The notes beneath the pieces are model-generated. The model did no database searches. It was not told the DNA's origin and worked only from the letters and a program-made list of their open reading frames with translations. From assembly GCA_027924585.1 (NCBI GenBank), contig BSBM01001936.1:702001-766000 (forward strand): a stretch of 64,000 nt of DNA. Direction: 5' to 3'. Origin of the DNA: Larix kaempferi. Lineage: Eukaryota; Streptophyta; Pinopsida; Pinales; Pinaceae. Each line of letters starts with the position of its first letter. The stretch's first letter is position 1. Shown here piece by piece: positions 33,382-44,663 of this stretch. The translations under genes and the position numbers were made by a program.

Positions 33382-34470
33382 ATGAACTTGACAAGAGATC
33401 TACAAAATGTGCTACCTAGGACAAGGTTTCCTCCCAAGCCTATCTTCCCTTCCAAGTTCATATTTGAAAAGAAGCCATGGAAAATTTATGCATTTGGAGA
33501 GGACAAGAAAGAGGGACTAAACAGGGGGAAGAACTCAGAAAAAAATAAATTATGTTACACATGCTTCCAACCATGGGTACCAGGGCATAAATGTGCTAAG
33601 GGGAAAGCACAATACATTGAATTATTTTCTGATAATTATGAGTATGAAGGGGATATGGAGGAAGGACATATTTCAGAACAAGAAGAGGGATATGATACAA
33701 TAGAAGAAGGGAAACAAGAAGAAAATCATCCTTCACCTAACAAAGGAAGGATGGCAGTACTTTCAACAATGCCTCATTTTCACACTATTCGGTGCAAGGG
33801 AGTGTTGCAAGGACAAAGGGTCTCTGTATTGGTAGATGGAGGATACACACATAAATTCATTTATGCATACATGGTGTAGAGGAGGAATCTACCTACTGAA
33901 CCATTTGATGGCTTCATAGTCATCATTCCAGGTCAGAATACTATGGAGTGCAAAACATGGATTCCAAATCTAGAAATCACCATAGGTAATTACACTTTTT
34001 TTTATAGCTTTTATGTGGTTGATGTTGTTGATACTAATGTGGTATTGGGAGTGAAATGGTTGTACTATATATGGGAGCATACAATGAACTATCAAATTCT
34101 TGAAATGAGATTCAAAGATTCAGAAGGAAAACAAAGGGTTGTGAGAGGGCAGCACACCTATCCGAATCAAGTAGTGACTTCCCACAGTATGAGGTCCATA
34201 TTGAGGCATGGAGATATTGAATGGGATGTTAAATGTTGCATCACTTCACCCAAACCAAAAATAAATATTTCAGAACATCCAAAGGAGTTAAGGCATCTAC
34301 TACACAAATATGAAAAGGTTTTTGGAGACCTCCCTTCTAGAAGGCCACCTGATAGAGGAGTTGAACACAACATTGTTTTGGAAGTGGGAACTTCACCTAT
34401 CAAAATCCCACCATATAGAAATACCAAAAATTTCAAAGAGGAGATTGAAAAGGCTGTTCAAGAAATCTAG
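33382..34470 (+). pseudogene. gypsy Gag C-terminus and protease
   Basis: Gag nucleocapsid has one knuckle of the form C-x2-C...G-H-x-C (C-Y-T-C-F-Q, G-H-K-C) at about 33550-33600, followed by an acidic Glu-rich linker. The protease site is V-L-V-D-G-G (Asp codon 33835-33837) where D-S-G is expected, so the active-site Ser is replaced by Gly. A stop at 33877-33879 and another at 34468-34470 interrupt the frame. L-G-V-K-W-L marks the protease C-terminal part. Confidence 0.82.
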
Positions 34471-35116
34471 GAGTTGGGAATAATTAGACCAAGCTCTAGT
34501 CCCTATGCTTCTTCAGTGGTTTTGGTGAAGAAGACGGATGGGACCTTGAGAATGTGCATTGATTTTAGAGCCCTCAAAAAAAGACAATCAAAATAGATAT
34601 CCCATCCCAAGAATAGATGAGCTCATGGATGAGATACATGGAGAAAAATTCTTCTCAAAAATTGATCTTAAATCTGGTTACCATCAAATTCGAATGAAGG
34701 AGGAGGATGTGCATAAAACAGCTTTCAGGTGTCACTATTTCCATTTTGAGTTTCTTGTCATGCCTTTTGGGTTGACCAATGCTCCAACCACATTTCAATC
34801 ATGCATGAATCAGATATTTTGCAAACAGATCCATAAGTTTGTTTTGTTTTTCTTTGATGACATTCTAATTTACAGCAAAACATGGGAGGAACACTTGCAC
34901 CATCTAGAAGTTGTCTTGAAAATTTTGCATGAACAGTCTTTGTTTGATAAGTTGTCTAAGTGTGAATTTGGGCTAAAAGAAATTTTACATATTGGGCACA
35001 TCATTGGGAAAGATGAAGTAAAGGTGCACTTGGAAAAAATAAGAGCTATTCTTGAATGGATCACCCAAGAACATCACAGCATTGAGAGGCTTCATTGGAA
35101 TATGCACTTACTATAG
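34471..35116 (+). pseudogene. gypsy reverse transcriptase
   Basis: Starts with [20 protein letters not shown] in the Gag frame and D-F-R-A-L-K, then shifts frame near 34575 in an A7 run. Downstream are [33 protein letters not shown] and F-D-D-I-L-I-Y-S (catalytic Asp pair present). A second shift occurs near 35080. Confidence 0.9.
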
Positions 35117-35765
35117 AAAATTTGTTAAATGGTTCTCTAAATTGACTGCTCCACTTACTGATTTGACCAAGAAGGATGCTTTCAAGTGGTATGAAGAGGA
35201 TGAAAAGTCTTTCCAAAAAATGAAAGAGGTAATGAGTAGTTGTCCAGTACTTGCATTACCTGATTTTACTAAACCATTTATCTTGGAATGTGATGCATCC
35301 GGAGAAGGGATAGGGGCTATCATAAAACAAAATCAACACCCCATATATTTTGAGAGCAAAAATTTTCAGCCACATGAGAAGCTCTATTCTATTTATGACA
35401 AAGAAATGTTATCCATCATGCATGCCTTGGCCAATTTTATACAATACTTGGTGGAAAACAAGTTTGTGGTCAAAATTGACCATAACAGTTTGAAGCATTT
35501 TCTCACACAAAAGGACCTCAATGAAAGGCAACAAAAGTGGGTAATAAAAGTCCAAGATTTTGATTTTTACATTGAATATGTGAAGGGAAAAAATAATATT
35601 GTAGCATATGCATTATCTACACGACCATCATTTTCTCTTATGGACATTTCACAAGATTGGAAAAATATGCTAATAGTTGAATATGCCAAAGATAGTTTTG
35701 CTTGTGGTGTGTTAGATGGGTTCAAAGGTGATGATAAGTACAAGGTTTTGGATGGTATCATATAA
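35052..35765 (+). pseudogene. gypsy RT thumb and RNase H
   Basis: Opens with L-R-G-F-I-G-I-C-T-Y-Y-R-K-F-V (RT connection), then RNase H motifs E-C-D-A-S-G-E-G-I-G-A, Y-D-K-E-M-L and K-I-D-H-N-S-L-K-H-F. The N-I-V-A-Y-A-L-S end differs from the usual A-D-A-L-S (Asp to Tyr). Stop at 35763-35765. Confidence 0.88.
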
Positions 35766-35783
35766 TACAAGGATATAATATAC

Positions 35784-36359
35784 TTGATTCATGGTTCGAG
35801 TCTCAAGCACAATATTTTGATGGAAGCTCATGACTCTCCTTTAGCAGGCCATCCTGGTTTTTTCAAAACATATAGGCAACTAAGGGAAAGCTTCTTTTGG
35901 AAAGGGTTGAAAGAGGATGTTCTAAAATATGTGAATGAATGCAAGTCATGCCAGCAAAAAAAATATGAACATACACATCATGCTAGTCTATTGCAACCAT
36001 TTCCCATTCCACAACAAAAATGAGAAAGTGTCTCCATGGATTTCATCACAGGTTTGCCCAAGGCTTTGGGTAAGGATTGAATTTATGTTGTGGTGGATAT
36101 ACTCACTAAATTTGCTCATTCATTTTTTGTTACATCATCTTTTACTGTTGCACAAGTTGCTTATCTATTCTTTAGAGAAATTTTCAAATTGCATGGACTT
36201 CCCAAGAACATTGTGAGTGATAGAGATAGCATATTTATGAGTGCATTTTGGCAAGAACTTTTCAAGTTGGTTGACACTCAATTGAATACAAGCACAATAT
36301 ATCATCCTCAAACTGATGGCCAAACAAAAAGAGTGAATCAATGGTTGATGGAAATATGA
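35784..36359 (+). pseudogene. gypsy integrase, truncated, catalytic Glu lost
   Basis: The zinc module (H-D-S-P-L-A-G-H-P-G, C-K-S-C-Q-Q-K-K) is followed, after a TGA at 36021-36023, by the core with V-D-I-L-T-K-F-A-H and S-D-R-D-S-I-F. The catalytic Glu of D-G-Q-T-E-R is Lys (codon 36327-36329; one G to A change). The protein stops at 36357-36359, just after fusing into repeat R2; the C-terminal integrase domain is missing. Confidence 0.88.
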
Positions 36360-36783
36360 TCAGTAAATTGCCATGGATATTCCACTAGAACAATTCACCA
36401 CTACGGATATTACAACTTAATTCATTGAGTTATCTTAATTCCATAGAATGATAAATAAAATAGAATTGCAAGGAAAATAACTAGAGAAAAATAACACATC
36501 CACACAAATAACACAAGACATACCCTAGGAAAACCCACTATGGATAAAACCCCAAAAGAAAATTGTTATGATGGAAATATAATCAGTAAATTGCCATGGA
36601 TATTCCACTGGAACAGTTCACCACTATGGATCTTACAACTTAATTCATTGTGTTAGCTTAATTCCATAGAATGATAAATAAACTAGAATTGCAAGGAAAA
36701 TAACTAGAGAAAAATAACACATCCACACAAATAACACAAGACATACCCTAGGAAAACCCACTATGGATAAAAACCCAACCAAA
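36345..36783. repeat. 223-bp tandem duplication including repeat R2
   Basis: ATGGAAATAT-A/G-ATCAGTAAATTGCCATGG starts at about 36345 and again at about 36569; the CAGTAAATTG words at 36361 and 36584 are 223 bp apart. The second unit runs on to about 36900 as the fuller R2 copy. Confidence 0.88.
36410..36555. repeat. repeat R2, copy 2
   Basis: Matches 31341-31490 and 36633-36778; part of the tandem duplication. Confidence 0.75.
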
Positions 36784-36900
36784 AAGGAGGATTATGCCTT
36801 TCTCTTTTCTTATCCAATATGCAATGAAAATACAAAGAAAGTAGTACTCAATATGGAGTTACCTTTGACATTTTTCCCTGCACAACTACTACAAGATCTA
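36633..36900. repeat. repeat R2, copy 3
   Basis: Longest match to 31341-31600, including the shared words TATCCAATATGCAATG and GAAAGT-GTACTCA. Confidence 0.75.
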
Positions 36901-37865
36901 CTACTTCCTCTGCCATGCTCTAATATCCACTCTATTATTGTTGCTCAACTATGGAACAATACAATAACATCATCATGATGGAACCCCTTCTCCTCCTAAT
37001 GACCTGGTATTTTACATATCCCGATAGCCATCTAGGGTTATCTTTAGGGTTTGTACATGCCTCAAATACCAATTAGGATTAGAGTTTTAGACACTCTATA
37101 ATGTTCTTGAAATTCCACATGTGACCAGCTCCATGTTTGGGTAATGAGAGTTGACATGCTCATATAGAATCTAATTGAGGAAATTCTTGCACCATTGGAA
37201 ATATATCGAATTGTGGAACAACATTGAGGGGCGGTGAGGTATGCTCGCAAACTTTTGACACCATAAAACATTGTTTAAGCCCTCAAACAGGCCTAAGAAG
37301 GTTTTGGAACTCAAATGGTCCAAAATGGAACTCGCGCCAAAATTTCAGTACGACAGTTTTGGATTTTCCAACTTTCTCAATATCTATCAAATCTTCTATT
37401 ATAACCATTTTTTCAAAAATCTCATGCCCATTTTGTATCGAACAGTGTTGATATGGAACAATTCTAAGCACTCTACCAAAAGATAACTACTCTTGAAGTT
37501 AGGACACCCCACCAAATTTTTTTTATAAAAACAAATGGCCTCCACTTACGCCAAGGGTAGTATCCATAGGGAAGTGCCTAATTACCATCAAACATACCAC
37601 ATCAAGCATCATAGCATGTGTGCAAAATAAATCACTCTAGTGTATAAAGTTAACCTATCATTAGAACTTATGCAATATTAGTCTAATATGACAATAATAC
37701 ACAAGATATCCATTACAAATACACATTTCCTAACAACTCAATGATTTATAATTCTTACTCATTTACTCTAACATTAATGTAGCCCTTAGAACCTTTTTAT
37801 ACGTGAGAGTCCTCAGTCAACATGATAGCTTAGATACCTAAGTCAAGTCAAGGTACCTAAAGTGA
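36901..37865. other. no gene seen
   Basis: Short open frames only; nothing recognised before the solo LTR. Confidence 0.5.
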
Positions 37866-37870
37866 AGTAC
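37866..37870. other. target-site duplication AGTAC (left)
   Basis: AGTAC precedes the solo LTR and recurs at 38489-38493. Confidence 0.75.
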
Positions 37871-38488
37871 TAATATGGGTTTGTGTGAGAATGAAATGAA
37901 AGAATGCATATAGAACAGAGTACACATAGATATATTGCAATAACACAATGATACAGTAAACTCAAACTCTATAACGTAATGAAATTGAATACACTGTAAA
38001 ATGCAGAATACAAATAGCTAGAATGGTGGTAGCTGATCTCTAAGAAAATATGTGGAGGCTACACTCATCCATAAGAATTTGAGTTACAAATGAGGCCAAA
38101 AGGGACTTTTAACATAAAGAATCAATGAGAAAACCCTAAACATAAAAAAACCTAACCCCAAAAGATGAAATTCCAAAAGGTTTGTGGGCCCCTGCATTGT
38201 GGTTAGTTGAAACATCAATTTCCCGAGGGCATAAATTTTCCATACTATCTTCATTTAGGGCGCTTGGTATCCCATCGTAAAGGTATGGTTGATAAGTACA
38301 CATTTCGAATGGTGCATACATTCTTTCATCCATTGTTTGTGTGTTGTCGTGCCAATAAAATGTCGTTTTGGGCCTCAAAACGGCCCCGTAAAATCAGGAC
38401 CCAAAAAACCGTAAAAAAATGCCAAGCTAGAAAACTATGTTTTGAGCCAGTGGACAAGGTGGGTGGCCACCGATGTCCATCTGGATCA
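37871..38488 (-). repeat. solo LTR of the chromovirus family
   Basis: A 618-bp diverged copy of the LTR at 10057-10680, aligned end to end (from a T-A-A-T variant of TGATCC to the final CTGGATCA). Shared words include ACAGTAAA, ACTGTAAAATGCAG, GAATGGTGG and GGGTGGCCACCGAT. Flanking AGTAC duplications show it arose by recombination between the two LTRs of a complete insertion. The strand is that of the parent family orientation. Confidence 0.88.
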
Positions 38489-38493
38489 AGTAC
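38489..38493. other. target-site duplication AGTAC (right)
   Basis: Matches 37866-37870. Confidence 0.75.
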
Positions 38494-39570
38494 GTACATA
38501 GGGAATCAAGGAGGTATTTTTGAAATAACCATTGTGGTAACATAAGTGTGTCACTCTATCCTTAACTTTCAAGAGTTGGGATTTTTATATATGTTTCTTC
38601 CACATGTGTGCCTAAGAAAGTGTTGTATGGGACATCCATCCTTGCACCTTCATAATGCAGTCCCTTTACTTTATTTTTCCATTTATATTTCATTTATTTA
38701 CATTGCATGTCACTTTCATTGGCTTAGCCCCTATTTCTTTAAATTTGCCTTCGATAACCTCGGACAAGGAACCTAGCTTTTTGCAAGGAGAGTATCTCCC
38801 ATAATTTTCCATTTTATTTTTCATTTAACTTATCAACAAATAATTTTTTGGAGAGTACAAGACCCTTTTGACGTTATTTGTGGAATTCATACACTAGAAT
38901 AGTGATGGGACCATAGGATATCATTTACAAAGGGGAAAGTGAAGGGGATGGGTGAATTGGTTAGCAAAATGAAAAATCGCTAGGTAAAAGTTGTGAAATG
39001 GATGCAATCACTTATCTTATTTTATTAAGGTACAAATCAACCTTCATACTAACACACTTTAGAACCAACCCATTGCATTCCCTTTCAAACTATATACAAA
39101 CAACCTCGTCAAAACATCTTCATGATTAACACCAAAATCTAAAGTAGTTTGCATGAAACATATAACGTGCACTGTAGTTGAATAACTATACCCATTGAAA
39201 ATTAGATTATAAGCATAATATTACTTATGGACCTTGTTAGGAACACATATAATGTTTGATAAATCAAGAGAATTGAGACCATCAATCACCCATGGAGGGG
39301 AAGTCATTTTGACTCTAGTTCTTGTAAATGAAGATTATGAAATCTGAAAGGTGTGGAGTCACCATGGTGAATCTTTAATGCCTTCGTAATGTTGCTTGCT
39401 TCACCAAAAAAAAAAAATTCTTTAAAATTTATAAGGAACAAGGTCTTTGTCCCTTTTGTGGAGTCGTCAAATGAGATAATTAGATTGTGAATTAAGTAAC
39501 TCTCATCAAATGATTAGGATGTCGTTCAAGCTTGGTTTGAATGGACTTATCCCCGTCAATGGAACCAAAA
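38494..39570. other. no gene seen
   Basis: AT-rich sequence with an A12 run near 39407-39418. The last 30 bases (39541-39568) form the PBS-like border of repeat copy B. Confidence 0.5.
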
Positions 39571-40884
39571 TGTTAGAGGCCAACTTGATTTAGCAGTTTG
39601 GTGGAAAAAGTATCAATCCATTGTCACCTCAGTTTTGGACTCCCCACTTTTAGGCCAGATCTCAAGGCCAAGGGAGGGTTCCCTATAGGTTGATTAGGTC
39701 TAAATCTCAATGAGAGATAAGGGAAAGGAGATCAACTTTTTAAGTGTGAAATTGAAATTATTATGTTACTTTCCCAAATAAGCATTCAACCACTTAAATT
39801 TCACAATGATTAGTAAATACTTAGAAGATAGCTCATTGATGCAAAAGAACATAAACCATGGACATTGGCAATACTTAGTGAAAAGATGGCAATGAATCAT
39901 AAAAATTGTAAACAACAATGCATTTGACAAATAGATCCATCAGCATAATATAAGATAAACCAGTAAGCAAGAATAGCAATGTAGAGCAACTTACTATTAT
40001 TAAAATTTCTTGATTTTAGGCCTTGAATGAGGCCTTGCTTGAGATAAATTCTCTAAAACAAGTTTTCATCCAAGTTTAATTAAAATCAGACTTTCATAAG
40101 TGATTAGGATCACTTTGCTAAGTGTCACATATGTAGTCTTAGTCTTAATTAGTGTGGTAATTACTTCAATTTGATTAACCAAATAACATTTGCTCACTAA
40201 TCCATGATTCATGAAGACAAAATAAACATCAAGACCATGTGCAAATGAAATATAAATCAAAGTAAGCTTTGTACAAATAAATTTCTGGAACTTCTTAGCA
40301 ATAATTATGTGAGGTATAGCACTTGTAATCAAAACATTAACCGAGAAATTTTCTAGAGTAAATGACCATCATTGTTTAACAAATAAGTGCAATATTAAAT
40401 AGGAATTCAACCAAACAATAACACCAGGTTATCTTGTTGTTATGAAATATCCAATAGAACAGTAAACTCGGAAATTTTCAAACAATTAGAAAAGTCACTT
40501 TAGCAAACAATTTGATGTGTTTAAGAAATTTAAGGTTTATTATTAACAAGAGTGAAAAATCCAAAAGTAAATGGTTGTTGTTTTAATGCAATTACAACCA
40601 AGAAATCAGCAATATACTTGAAAAAAATTCAGATTCCATCCCAAGATTAATTTGCAGAAAAATACAACTCAAAAAATCTGAAAAAATTAAAAGAAATTTC
40701 CATAATTAATGTTGTTTTATAATACATTTCTAGAATTATTTAGAAGTGTTATTAGCATCTTTAAATCACTAGAAAAACTCAAAAAAAAAATTAAATTTAA
40801 AACCCAATTTTTAGTAATATTCCAACATATAAAACCCTCTAAAAGATGATAAACTGAAGTTTAATTAGGGCTCTTTTACTTGTG
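39571..40884 (-). repeat. 1.3-kb dispersed repeat, copy B (possible LTR)
   Basis: Collinear with 29954-31316. It begins TGTTAGAGG, and the adjacent minus-strand sequence (about 39551-39568) reads TGGTTCCATTGACGGGGA, matching the plant Asp-tRNA PBS consensus at about 14 of 18 positions as I recall that consensus. This suggests a minus-strand 5' LTR. Its outer end is not defined. Confidence 0.55.
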
Positions 40885-42930
40885 TATTTTCTGCAATAAA
40901 CCAGTGAGTAATAAACAAAAATAAAAGTGGAATATTAGCTTAGAAATGAAATAAAACAAGAATTTAGGATAGGAAAAAATTTGGGGAAAAATTATAAAAA
41001 ATTATCTTTTAGTTTTATGATTTTTCCCTCAAACAAATTAAAACTAAACAAAGGAAACATTTTTAGCTTTTTGGTTGTGGAATTAGAGATATATAGCCTA
41101 GTTCCTTCAAACCCTTGGGAAAATGGGGTCATGGGATGTCCTTTTTGAAGATCCTTGGGTGTATGTACGTCGCTAGAATCTCTACAAGAGCATGTCAAAT
41201 TCCTATCCCAAACAATTCAAGGTTACCTGCAAATTCTACCAAGAAAGGTAGCATCTAATCTTACACCTTCAACCAATTTATCTAGCTCACCCTTAGCCTA
41301 TGCAATATGATGGATACCCTTCCTACGAATGCCAAATACATCAATCAACTTACAAAACTAAAGTGTGATAAATCAATGGAGTAACACTACTCTTCTTAAG
41401 GACTAGACAAATAAGTTCTTTCAATGCTAAAATAAACAAACTTAACTCAAATATTCATGCCACCAAGCTGAAATCCATGTGAAGAAAACCCCAAGATAAC
41501 AATAGCAAAGAGTGCAAATATTGTAGTATTATTTTCCAATCACAACAAGAAATGACAATGAGAAGTGAGATTTATTATATGGGAGAAACGTTGAAGTTCC
41601 TGTACAATAAAATAATAATAGATGTGTTAAAATCATAGATCTATCCTAGGAACTCTCCAATATAGAGTCAAAAAATTAATAATATGCTCAACCTCCTAAT
41701 AAACTCCTCAAATAGAGAAGATGCCTCAATAAGCATGGTCAACAAATGAGCAAAATGGTACAATACAAGGCCCAAAAGAGAGGGTGCTCCAAGAATATGA
41801 TCCATAATCCATCTAAGTGCAACAAACAAGTCCCAAAATCTAGGGTGCTTTCTTCAAATGGTCATGTTGACCACCAAGACAACTAGGTGGGAAACCATGT
41901 ACCATGTACCATGTACCTTGAAGACTAGAAAGATGTACTGAGCAAAGTTTATCAAGCAAGACAATTTTCATATTTCTCTTCTTAACTCTTCTCCATGAAA
42001 TTTCGGCACCCCTGCGGGGGATTTTCTAATGCTATGTCAGCATGAGGGTCATTTTTTTCAAAACTTATTTTCCTAGGAATTTATCATTATGTAAGTCCTT
42101 TCATCAAGTGTTTTTTCCCTTAGATGATTAAAATTCATTTTTAGTGATTTTAATTATCTGATTTTTTCACTCAAAAATCCCCCCAAAGTAGTGAAACGTG
42201 TTCTAATGATTGATTCTATGGGGTGATTAAGTCCTAGAAATGTTCTATATTACCATGCTAAACATTATCCAAAGTCTTGCGGAATTCAATTAAGGTTTGC
42301 ATAGTTTGTTTTAATTATTTGTAATTAAAAAATGTCCCTCAGCATAAATTGTTGTATTGTAAAAGAGGGATAAGTGGAACCTAATTCCCACAAATATGGG
42401 TATGGGTATTCAAAATCAATGACATGAGACCCCCTACACCCTTGGACCAAGTTTCAATTCAAGTCGTTAAGTTTTGAAAATCCTTTGGGCATATTTTCCT
42501 AAGTCAATCCAAAAAATCAGGAAAAATAGCCATTAATTAGAATGGAAAATTTTGGTAATGTGCTTAAAGTCACTTGGAGGGGGGAAATTAAGTTTCATAA
42601 AGTCATATTATGTACCAAGAGGGAAATAAAAGACAAAAATGGGGTCCCCCATGTAAAGTTTCAAGAGTTTGAAGTTGTCTCTCTAAGGGGGGAACCTTCT
42701 CTCACCATGGAAAATGAGATAAATTGAAATAAGCCAAAAGGGGGGGGTATCACATTCATGATTCCCTCCCCTTGTCCTAGAAATTAAATATAAAACATGG
42801 GTGGGGGATTCCCCCCCCACCATTGTTTTTTTTATTTATTTTTAACCCAAGGAAGTGCACCCCCTTCATGGGCCCCCTTTCTCTCCAAGTGACAAATGTC
42901 ACTCATGCAAAGGAACTTTCCCCTCTCTCT
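40885..42930. other. no gene seen
   Basis: Decayed DNA; a 7-bp CCATGTA repeat at about 41894-41917 and G/C homopolymer runs near 42740-42820 are the only structure. Confidence 0.5.
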
Positions 42931-42935
42931 TTTCC

Positions 42936-42942
42936 TATAAAA
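42936..42942 (+). promoter_or_regulatory. TATA box in a probable LTR remnant
   Basis: TATAAAA preceded by a CT-rich patch (42922-42935) and followed about 130 bases later by AATAATATC, like an LTR U3-R unit. No partner LTR is in the window. Confidence 0.4.
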
Positions 42943-44190
42943 TGAGGCCTCTCCTCCACATTTTGGTTACAATCTCCCTTATTTCTCGAGCTCTCATGCT
43001 ATTCTTCTCTCTTGTTCTCATTCTTGAGAACCAATTTGTAATTTCCAGCCATTATGAATAATATCAAGAATTCTTTGGGGGAGATCTTATGTGTTGCTCA
43101 TTGTGGATAGCTTTTTTATATTTTCCTTTGCTTGTATTTGCCATTAGAGTCTAAAGAAGAGAACTTATTTGCTTGATGAGATCTATTTCACTTAAGTAGT
43201 AGATTTTATGATTTTTCTTCATTGTATTTGAAAATTTCATGCATTTCTTGGTTTAAAAGTGTGATTTTTCAAGTCATTGTTTGGAACCCACCTTTCTTGG
43301 TTTTGTGAAGCAAATATTTCAAGTTGCAAGTTGTCTTAGTTGGAGAGTGGAATTCCTTGGTTGAATACCCCACTTTTTCAAGCATTGAAAAAACAAAGAG
43401 CACAACTTCCTCCCATAACTTTCTATTTTATGCATTTTATATTTACTTACACTTTCATATTAAATATTGTCCCAAATCTTATTTATAAGTGTTAAAATAT
43501 TGTTAATTTACTTATGAAAAATTAAATAAAATTTTCATATATTTGTACCTTAACACTAATAGTGTCCAAGAGTGGTTTTGAGCATTTTTTCTCTCTTTGT
43601 TGCTTGTTGGTTTTTAATAGGTTTTGAACAGTACAAATGGACACACTGCCCAAATTTGGACAAAATTAAGTGTAAAAGGCATCCATAAGCTTCCATCTCA
43701 AGTCATTTGAAAGAAACAGGTCAAAATATATCTTCCTCCTCTTATTTTATTCAATTCTCATGTGCTAAAATTCCATTCATTGTAACAAGTTCAAGAGAGT
43801 CTCTTGCACTTGATTCTTCTTTTATTTCCAAGGTTATTTTTTAGCTTCATTTTTCAGCTATCTATTGCATGCAAAGGAGGTTGGGATTGCCTACCCTTGC
43901 ATTGCAAGTGAAGAGGGGCTACATTTAAATTTGTATTACTTAGTTTCTGTTGTGGCCACAACAGATCCCATGATTCATCCTGATCAAGAGAGTCCCATTG
44001 ATGTAAGTATAAAGGAATTTGGGGAAGTTTTTAATTTTTGGTTTGCTATTTTCATCATACCCTTTGTTTGGATTTCTCAGTTGTGTTTATGATTTCCCTT
44101 CAAAATTTCTAAGTTTCTGGTTGTTTTCTTGATTTGCAGAAAACCTTAGGTTTTGTCCTAAAATCATTTTCTTTTACTGCGAATCCCTAG
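42943..44190. other. no gene seen
   Basis: Contains only short frames; leads into the hairpin array. Confidence 0.5.
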
Positions 44191-44596
44191 ATCCCGAAAT
44201 CCCGCAACCCGCAATTGTGGATTGCGGGAATCATTTCTTTTCCTTTCGGCATTTTGTCAACCCGGAACCCGAAATTGCGGGTTGCGAGAAGACTGTATAA
44301 GTATTGCATGAACTTCGATCCCGAAACTTGAAATCCCAAAATTTCAGATTTCGGGTTGCGGAGATTCGTTACGTTAATAAAATGTGTTGCGTTTTTTTTT
44401 TCGAAAACCCGTAACCCGCAAATTGCGGGGTGCGGGTTGCGGAAAGAGTTGTTTGATTTTGGCATTTGTCTTCATTCCTGAAACCCGCAACCCACATTTT
44501 CGGATTGTGGATTTTGGGAACGGGTTTGCTTATTTGCTAGAATTTGGAAATCCTGAAACCCACAACACGCATTTTTGGATTACGGATTTCGAGAAT
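44191..44596. repeat. array of six GC-rich imperfect hairpins
   Basis: Six inverted-repeat cores (about 44191-44229, 44260-44290, 44317-44363, 44404-44442, 44477-44525, 44551-44596) each pair a CCCG(C/A)AA-CCCGCAA arm with its complement around a central AATT or TTT. Spacers of roughly 30-45 bases are T-rich and not conserved. The array ends 67 bases before the LARD-like element. Confidence 0.8.
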
Positions 44597-44658
44597 GTTG
44601 AATAATTTTGTGAATAAACCACCGATATTTGATCTCGCATCCTACATCAGTTAATCTT

Positions 44659-44663
44659 AGCTA
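44659..44663. other. target-site duplication AGCTA (left)
   Basis: AGCTA before the left LTR; matches 53676-53680. Confidence 0.88.

Larger units (their letters stand above)
33382..36359 (+). mobile_element. truncated Ty3/gypsy element (no LTRs)
   Basis: Contains the Gag C-terminal part, protease, RT, RNase H and an integrase cut off after its catalytic core. Two frameshifts (near 34575 and 35080) and several stops break it. It ends abruptly at about 36345, where repeat R2 begins. No LTR, PBS or purine tract was found. Confidence 0.9.
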
